In this document: piece after piece, positions 57,830 through 64,000 of the stretch
Numbering within the stretch: position 1 is the stretch's first letter
Layout of the letters: every line of letters starts with the position of its first letter
NCBI GenBank assembly: GCA_958496175.1
Contig: OY292275.1
Span: forward strand, 42,175,701 to 42,239,700
Length of the DNA stretch: 64,000 bases
Direction of reading: 5' to 3'
Source of the DNA: Sisyra terminalis
Lineage: Eukaryota > Arthropoda > Insecta > Neuroptera > Sisyridae
Position numbers and translations under genes: made by a program
Notes under the pieces: model-generated
The model's database searches: none
The model's input: only the letters and a program-made list of their open reading frames with translations
What the model was told of the DNA's origin: nothing

Positions 57830-58390
57830 TATCTCTGTCCTACGACAAATAATTGCTTCGGTTTGCCTCACTCGTACGGCCTCATCTTATTCCTGTTTCA
57901 TAAAATTTTATTGCCAAATCTCAAAATCGGGGCAACGATTTTATCAATTTGGATTAAATAACTAATCATCTTCGGCAAAATAGTTGATGAACGCATGCAA
58001 AAATTTTTCATTAAGTTTTGCAAAATTTTTGTATATGGTTTTGGTGAAATTAAAATTTTAAAATTTTCATTAATAATATGAGAGGAATGGAAAATGTGTT
58101 CGATGGTGGCAGTAAGAAGGCCATTAAAAAGTTTTACATTTTATGTAAAATAAATTATCATCGTTCTTACATATATTAAAATGAAGAAGGACAGAAAATG
58201 GGAATAAGAGGCGCGAGACGGGAATGGAGGGAATATATTCCTGTTCTTTATCGTTTGAGAGAAACTTTTAATACTTTACGTCATCTTTGCGAATTCGTCG
58301 TCATTCCAGGGGATGAATGAGGGATGTAGAAGTGAATCACCCTCCACATCCCCAACCATCCCCATTCATCAGTCAACCAATGTGTGTCTT
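57830..58390. promoter_or_regulatory. GC-enriched non-repetitive island
   Basis: The start (CCTCACTCGTACGGCCTC) and the end (GGCGCGAGACGGGAATGGAG, then CACCCTCCACATCCCCAACC) are clearly more complex than the flanks, with an AT-rich middle. No ORF is supported. A cis-regulatory role is inference. Confidence 0.25.
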
Positions 58391-59445
58391 TTATTTGGTA
58401 TAAAATTTCCATTTTATATTTTCTTCAAAAGTATTCTTAAATTACAGACCTGATCAATGCAATACTATTTTCTTAAAGAAATATAAATACGTTTTACAGG
58501 TAAACTAACATAAAATGCTAAAACTTCCCTTAGGAGAGTATATCTCATTTACCAAACGATTTTTCTAAATAAATCATATAGTGTTAGGCAATTTCTAAAA
58601 TAATTTTAGAGTTCAATAACCTTTTCTCTCCAAAAAATTTTTAGTAGCTACCAATTTAAAGAGGCCAGGGGAGTTTTATGAGGTAAATCGACATTTTATT
58701 AGCTATAATTTTCATTGATAATTTAAACATTAATAATGGGTTCAGGTTGGCTTTCTTGATTGCATATAATTATTGTTTCAATTAACTCGGGAAAGATTTT
58801 AAACAGAATAAAAAATGATTTAATGACGTTAATGATAAGTTAGAAATTTAAAAAAATTAATATAAAAAATTATTACAAAATGCTTGGTGTATTTAAGATT
58901 ATATTATTACTTTGTGGTGCAAATTTTTCCCCCAATGGAAAACTAATGGAAATTAAACAATAGATTTACAAAATTTTCAGAAAAAAAATTAAATCAATGC
59001 GAATATGTGATAGGAAATAGAAAATAAGAAGAGAAAAAATACAACATTTATACCTTTGAACCCCTTTCAAAATTAATCGTTCTCTGTGATTTCAGACACT
59101 ATCTTCCCATCATACCAGTCTACTTAATATTCATAATTACTATCTTTGAGTCAATACCAAATTTTTGGGGATAATATTATGGGTTTCCCACTCTCCCTCC
59201 ATCAACCACCCTTTTATAACAATTACTATTATTAAATCTCTTGATATTTTATGTACTTCCTGACTCACAATCTACATACATTCTTTAGATTTAAGGCTTT
59301 CACGACCGGCCTTATTCAAATTATAACTCTTGATTGCAAAAGTTATGGCTTTTGGATCAGTTGCTGTGTGTTGAGAAAGACGGTGTCATCAACATTGCTC
59401 AACTTTTCTGGGTTGTAGTTTTAGGTACCATGGTCTGACACTAAG
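58391..59445. other. AT-rich tract; last ~160 bases belong to the Penelope-like element flank
   Basis: Nothing was recognised to about 59280. From about 59285 the sequence becomes complex (CTTTCACGACCGGCC, AGAAAGACGGTGTCATCAAC, TTTTCTGGGTTGTAG). It is probably a terminal part of the Penelope-like element lying in inverted orientation. Confidence 0.45.
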
Positions 59446-60250
59446 AAGATACTCTTCTAGCCGTCTTATAAACTATCCGCGGGTAATGGGTAAGAGTTAG
59501 GAAAATGAAAATTTAGAGTAGATATCTGGTTAACCAAAGAAGACATAATTCTTCTTTTTTATTTGAAGAGCTATTCAACTAAAAATCCAATAGAATCGCT
59601 TTCCAGGTTAGATGAATTCCATATTCCCGTTTCCCCATTTCTACTGATTGAAGCAGGATTGTTTTGTTTACCTCCCGTATTTATGGAGTGTATCAAACGT
59701 ATAGGCACAATTCTAAGAAAATATAGTTTTTGGGTGGTATTCAAGCCTCCATGGAGGATATCCTATATACTCCCTTTTTCGAAGAATAAGATCTTTATCT
59801 TAGACCAACCTGGGGTATATAGTATTTTCTGCTCATGTGGACAAGTATATGATGGCGAAACTGGTAGATTCGTAAGTACTCTTCCCAAAGAACACCACGG
59901 CTAATATCAAATTAAGTCAACTTGACATTTCAGCTGTTGCTAAGCTTTATTTGGTAACTAAACATTATGTGCGTTTTGATAAGACCAAAATCCTATTTTA
60001 TTCTCGTGCCTTTTTTAAAAGCAAACACAGAGAAGGAATAAAAATCTCCAAAAGCTGGGGAACATCAAGCAGGACCGAGATCTTGGACTTCATTCGACCA
60101 GAAAAGCGATTCTTCTTATGTGTTAGATGAATAGTTTCTCAATTATAAAGAGTAGGATATCTTTTCCAATTGGTTGACCAACTATTTTATTTTCACTTTT
60201 CATATTCCTGACCTAATGCGCAGTTCTTAAGACGGCTTGAAGAGTATCTT
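59446..60250 (+). mobile_element. Penelope-like element fragment bounded by inverted repeats
   Basis: A 29-base segment at 59446-59474 (AAGATACTCTTCTAGCCGTC then TTATAAACT) is the near-exact reverse complement of 60222-60250 (AGTTCTTAAGACGGCTTGAA then GAGTATCTT). The coding relic between them is the C-terminus of a Penelope-like retrotransposon. Such elements are known for terminal repeats in direct or inverted arrangement and for 5' truncation. The copy is short and frame-shifted. Confidence 0.7.
59563..60130 (+). pseudogene. Penelope-like GIY-YIG endonuclease domain, frame-shifted
   Basis: The first frame (from about 59563, 113 codons to a TAA at 59902) includes CIKRIGTILRKYSF, FKPPWRIS and then the GIY-YIG core: GVYSIFCSCGQVYDGETGRF at residues 84-103. 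G-V-Y and Y-D-G replace the canonical GIY and YIG, flanking the family's CxC. The next catalytic region (normally S-x-R-L-x-E-H) reads STLPKEH, so the catalytic Arg is lost. After a shift of +1 the protein resumes at 59912 for 72 codons: LSQLDISAVAKLYLVTKHYV, then FDKTKILFYSRAFFKSKHRE, stopping at 60128-60130. This A-x-H-x-x-x-T-x-H tail is typical of Penelope proteins. The enzyme normally nicks target DNA; this copy cannot. The reverse transcriptase upstream is absent. Confidence 0.82.
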
Positions 60251-60499
60251 GAATTTAGATTTAGAGCATAATATGTCCCAAAGGGGAAAATCGAAGAGGT
60301 TGTGAAATGTTGGTCAATACACGGTTAACGATACAAAAGCCACCTTTTCTTCGATAAAGAGTTGTAAATCGATATATAGTTTTTTTTTTACTTTATATTT
60401 GAATCAGATAAATGATGTGCGAAAAGAGTGAACAATCAATTTTCCAATTGTCCTCTTTATCTTTGACATTTTTTAGTTTTTAAAATAAATCCACCTTTT

Positions 60500-60673
60500 A
60501 AGCCTACTGGTTGCCGAGTTGCATAGGTGACCATTCCAAAACCGGTAGGTGTTGGGTTCGAATCTTGTATTCAGCTATTTTTCGATATTTCCCAATTTAT
60601 AGATTTTTATTAACCCTAGAGTCCTTAGATATTTCTTGTAATAAAACGACGGAAAACAACAAGTAAAAAAAAT
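60500..60673 (+). mobile_element. SINE family S, full-length copy
   Basis: The head AAGCCTACTGGTTGCCGAGT then TGCATAGGTGACC (A box region) is followed by TTCCAAAACCGGTAGGTGTT and the B box GGGTTCGAATCTT. The body contains TTTTTCGATATTTC, AGATTTTTATTAACCCTAGA and AAACGACGG, and the tail is ACAACAAGTAAAAAAAA. Order and spacing match the minus-strand copy at 11629-11804. It lies 250 bp downstream of the Penelope-like fragment. Confidence 0.87.
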
Positions 60674-62229
60674 AATCATCCTTCTTTTCTATAATATCCA
60701 CAAATTTGAGTAGAACAGTAGAACAATCTATAATCATAATTATGAATTATAAAAATTCATCATGATTATTTTCTTTTGTGACTTCTTTTTAAAATTTTCA
60801 AAAATTGATTTCAAATACTATTTAGTCGTAAGGATTAGTAATTTTTAAATTTAAGTTTTAAAAAAAATATTTTAAAAAATTTCATGTTTATAATTTTATC
60901 GAAGCTTTTTTGTAATATACCCTTTTATATTTTTCTTCCGTCAGTCTCTCCAAGGCTTTGAAGTTCAAAGCTTTTTACATTTACTTTTCACATAATTAAA
61001 TCAAAAACTTTCTATTGAGTTTTAATTTTCGCTTATTTTTTTCCACAATTGAGCTTAAGAAAATTTATTAATGAAAAACAACCGCATATTTTTTTTTCTT
61101 TAGATTGTTGAAATTGTAAGCTTTAATAAAACCACATTTTCTAAAACAGTTATTGCGACTTTTATATCATATGACTGACATTTTCATTAAATATTGATTT
61201 AAGTTGAGTAAAAACATTTCCCCATAATAAGTTTCAACATAAAAAACTTTTATTTTTGCTTTTTTGAAATATAATAAAAATAAGGAAACAAGATTACAAT
61301 GAAAATAATAATACAGGAAAAAAGATGTGAACCTTTTTTCAAAGTTTCATTTTTAAAGTTTGAATTTCCCTATTACTTAAAACAAATTAAAATTGCTAAA
61401 TTACCTATTAAAAATTTATCTTATTAGAAAAATAAAGAGATTATTTATGAAGACTGATGAGAAAATCCTTATTGTAAAGGAAAATCCACACAATTGAAAA
61501 CGGGATACAATCGAGGACGCGAAATGGGAGGGGATGCGTTCCAGATTGGGTTTGGGAAACAATTATCGGTTCTGTTTCCTTTTTCCAACTTCTGCTTTCG
61601 TTTCAGCCCACATTTTACTCTTCATCTTTTAAAAATGATAAAAGCTTATAGCAATATCTATCCCATTTATTACCAGAAGAAAAGAAAACCATATAGACTA
61701 TTATGTTGGCTAATAAAATTTTTAAATGGATGCTATAATTTTTTTAGTGACCAAAAGTATAAATTGATGTTGGCGATCTTTGTATTACAAAAGGTTTCGG
61801 GATGTTGAATAGGATAAATGTGCTTTGATAAATGAAAAAAAAAAATAGCTGCTTTTTCAAATAAAAAAGAAAATTAATATTTTACAATCACGTAAAAAAA
61901 TATTTAGTAAATTGCCAAGATCTAAGACTAAATTCGTTATAACTTTAGTATAACTTAATTGTACCAGTAGAAGAAAAATTATAATTATATAGGTCATTTC
62001 CATCTTAGCATATCCTAAGCAAATGACTTTAGTAAAATATCGGAAATTTGATTAGATTTCTTTCAAAAGTTATAGCTTATTGAATGATTTCATCCCTCAT
62101 TTTCAATAAATTTTGTATGAAATAAATATGCTTTTTGAAATTTAATATTACTCATTACTTAGAACAATAATGGAAAAGTAATAAATCCTAACAAAAAAAT
62201 AAAAGACTTTAAAATTGAAAATCACTTAC
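60674..62229. other. AT-rich tract, no gene seen
   Basis: A 104-codon plus ORF (61494-61808) crosses a slightly more complex block but has no recognisable domain and no splice or promoter support. Confidence 0.45.
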
Positions 62230-62285
62230 ACGTAAAAATGATCTCTGGTAATGAAGTTCACGATTTTGCAAATGTCTACTGAATC
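62230..62285 (-). CDS. Candidate internal exon, 56 nt, unknown gene
   Basis: On the minus strand the acceptor AATTAATTTATTACAG (ending at 62286) and the donor GTAAGTGAT (from 62229) match animal consensus closely. The 56 nt between read DSVDICKIVNFITRDHFYV in the first frame, the last Val being completed by the next exon, and the composition is not low-complexity. The ending D-H-F-Y-V recalls the E-H-F-Y-V segment of PP2A B'' regulatory subunits, but the rest is too different to name it. The phase fits the minus-strand microexon at 32129-32174. It may be an exon of a gene with introns of tens of kilobases. Confidence 0.5.
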
Positions 62286-64000
62286 CTGTAATAAATTAAT
62301 TATTCAGTTCAGAAATAAGTTAATTAGTTTTAAAAGATTTTTTTTAACACACAAAAAGTCTAATAAACAACAAAAAATTAATTAAATTACTCCATTGTGA
62401 TATTCAATTACCGAATATTTGATGATACTAAGTTTGCCAATGATCTACTACACTTCTGGTAACTTCAACATTGTATCGATATTTTTGAACTAAAAATTCT
62501 AACCTTCTACACTTATGGTACACAAAAACCAACTTAATACTTTTTTTATACTTTAATAAATGAGAACCCATAATGCAATTCATATTTTTAAGAAAATTTT
62601 GCAGATTTTATACACGAAACCAATGACGCCTTAACATTAATATATCGTGGCACTGGTCTTCATTTGTTTTTTTCTAAACAAATATCTATTGGTATTGCAA
62701 TGGTGGAAAATAATAGTTACTAATAATTAAGAAAAGAAACTATTGATAAATATAAACTGCGTTTTAATAATATTTTCTTACTGTTTAGTTTTTTTTTTAA
62801 TTATTTTTTTAATGTAATTACAAAACTTAAAGTTTTAAGTATTGAATCATTATTTGTAAATTGTTTTTTTTTTTTAGGAAAATATAGCAGGTTGCAAAAT
62901 TCTCGCAAAACTTAAGTATTGTATCGAAATTTTTCCATGAAAAGTTATACAATCAACAATAAACAATACACCATAGGCAATTCAAAACTTTCGATTAATC
63001 TGGAAAATAAAAAACATTGAAATTTTGAGAAATTTTTTTGATATTTTCTCGGATCTTTGTTGGTATAAGGCAGATTTACAAATTAAAAATTTGAGTCAGC
63101 AAAGTCTTTACTGTCTATGATTTCATATTTATTTGATTTAAATTCGGCTTTCTGTGATGCAAATGTATCAATTAGGAATTGCAATACCGGTATTTGTACA
63201 ATTTTGTTACACCGGTATTTACAATTTAAAAACATTTTGTTCGATATTTATTACAAATTTTATTAAATTGTCTCTACTATATGTTCAAGAATCACCAGAA
63301 CAGTAAAATAGTATAAGTTTTTGTTTTTATGTTTCCCTAACGGGTGAAATTAAGTAGACTATGAATACAAAGTTATAAATGGTAATTTTTTTACGGTATT
63401 GACATAATAATGATGATTTTAAAAATGAAAAAGAAGAAGACTAACCAATTCAAATTTGATCAATTATAAAATAAATTTTCTTAAAATTGTTTATCCACAA
63501 ATCTATCCATACTCAAAAGTGTTTGGTACAGTTATTGAAGATGATGACGCTAATGTCGATAGTGAAAACAAATTGTTTCTTGAACAAAAATTAGAATTAA
63601 CAAAAGTTAATTAAACGAGAAATCGATCAATTGAAAAATGAGTAAATTAGATTTAGATATATACTTAGGAAAAGTGTATCCGTTATTATACCCTTTTTTG
63701 TGATTTAAGTACATAAGGTATTCCTAGTTTCTTTATTTTATGGTGATTCTTTTATACTTTATTTCCTTTATACACCTAATATATCAATAATATAATTAAT
63801 AAGTTTAAAATGATGTTTTTTGATATTTACTCTCTCTAATAAAACTCGTAAATAAAGCAAAGAAACACTTGCGTATTAAACCAGTATTTCGGTATTAAGA
63901 ACTAAAAAATACCGAATACTGATATTGAACTTATGGCTCAATATTGCAATCTCTAGTATCAATATCAATGTCCTCAACCGGATTAAATTTATCGTTGTAT
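62286..64000. other. AT-rich tract to the window end
   Basis: No ORF, RNA gene or defined repeat was seen. Near 63185-63225 the words ATACCGGTATTTGTACAATTTT and ACACCGGTATTTACAATTT recur, a short diverged direct repeat. Confidence 0.45.

Noticed and set aside
1..64000. CRISPR arrays, operons, bacterial promoters or phage genes
   Set aside because: No regularly spaced repeats, no prokaryotic gene density or signals; the window is clearly eukaryotic.

Overview
The window looks like about 64 kb of nuclear DNA from an arthropod, most likely an insect. It is very AT-rich (roughly 70-75% A+T by eye) and full of poly(A)/poly(T) runs. It has no long open reading frame, no Shine-Dalgarno-style gene spacing and no operons. 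What is recognisable is typical animal genome content: tRNA-derived SINEs, decayed non-LTR and Penelope-like retrotransposon fragments, Tc1-like and hAT-type DNA transposons, many foldback MITEs, and a few short exon-like islands with splice sites. No complete protein-coding gene can be supported. The window is most simply read as intergenic DNA or very large introns. All assignments come from reading the sequence and from general knowledge of the families; no search was run.

Layout. 0-5.7 kb holds a palindromic MITE (family P, copy A), a 959-bp element with TA target duplications and a large internal hairpin, and a 474-bp hAT MITE with a perfect 8-bp duplication. 11-12 kb has two copies of one SINE family in opposite orientation; further copies lie at 29 kb and 60 kb. 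15-21.4 kb has a small hAT MITE, family-P copy B, a 73-bp-stem hairpin, a THAP-domain relic, and a 1.57-kb hAT element with perfect 8-bp duplications. That hAT element carries a nested 766-bp element with perfect 9-bp duplications. 27.6-28.6 kb has an endonuclease-domain relic and another foldback. 34 kb and 47-48.5 kb have non-LTR retrotransposon C-terminal relics, one inserted into another. 37.5-39.8 kb has two Tc1-like relics in opposite orientation around a 703-bp long-TIR element with a 9-bp duplication. 42-50.3 kb has paired hAT MITEs and a family of large foldbacks, one centred on family-P copy C. 59.4-60.25 kb has a Penelope-like GIY-YIG endonuclease relic between inverted repeats.

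Three short segments look like exons: 25082-25142 (+), 32129-32174 (-) and 62230-62285 (-). Each is open in at least one frame between a polypyrimidine/AG acceptor and a GT donor. The two minus-strand exons are phase-compatible. No parent gene was recognised.

Between the repeats lie about a dozen islands that are clearly richer in G+C and more complex than their surroundings (for example 3.8-4.3, 16.1-16.85, 30.0-30.5, 40.1-40.8, 43.9-44.5, 55.6-56.1 and 57.8-58.4 kb). They lack credible ORFs and could be conserved regulatory DNA, which is inference only. No new multi-gene system was found. The least ordinary items are the two long-TIR, 9-bp-duplication elements with a shared terminus, the 73-bp hairpin at 18.3 kb, and the palindrome-within-palindrome at 42.7-43.6 kb.
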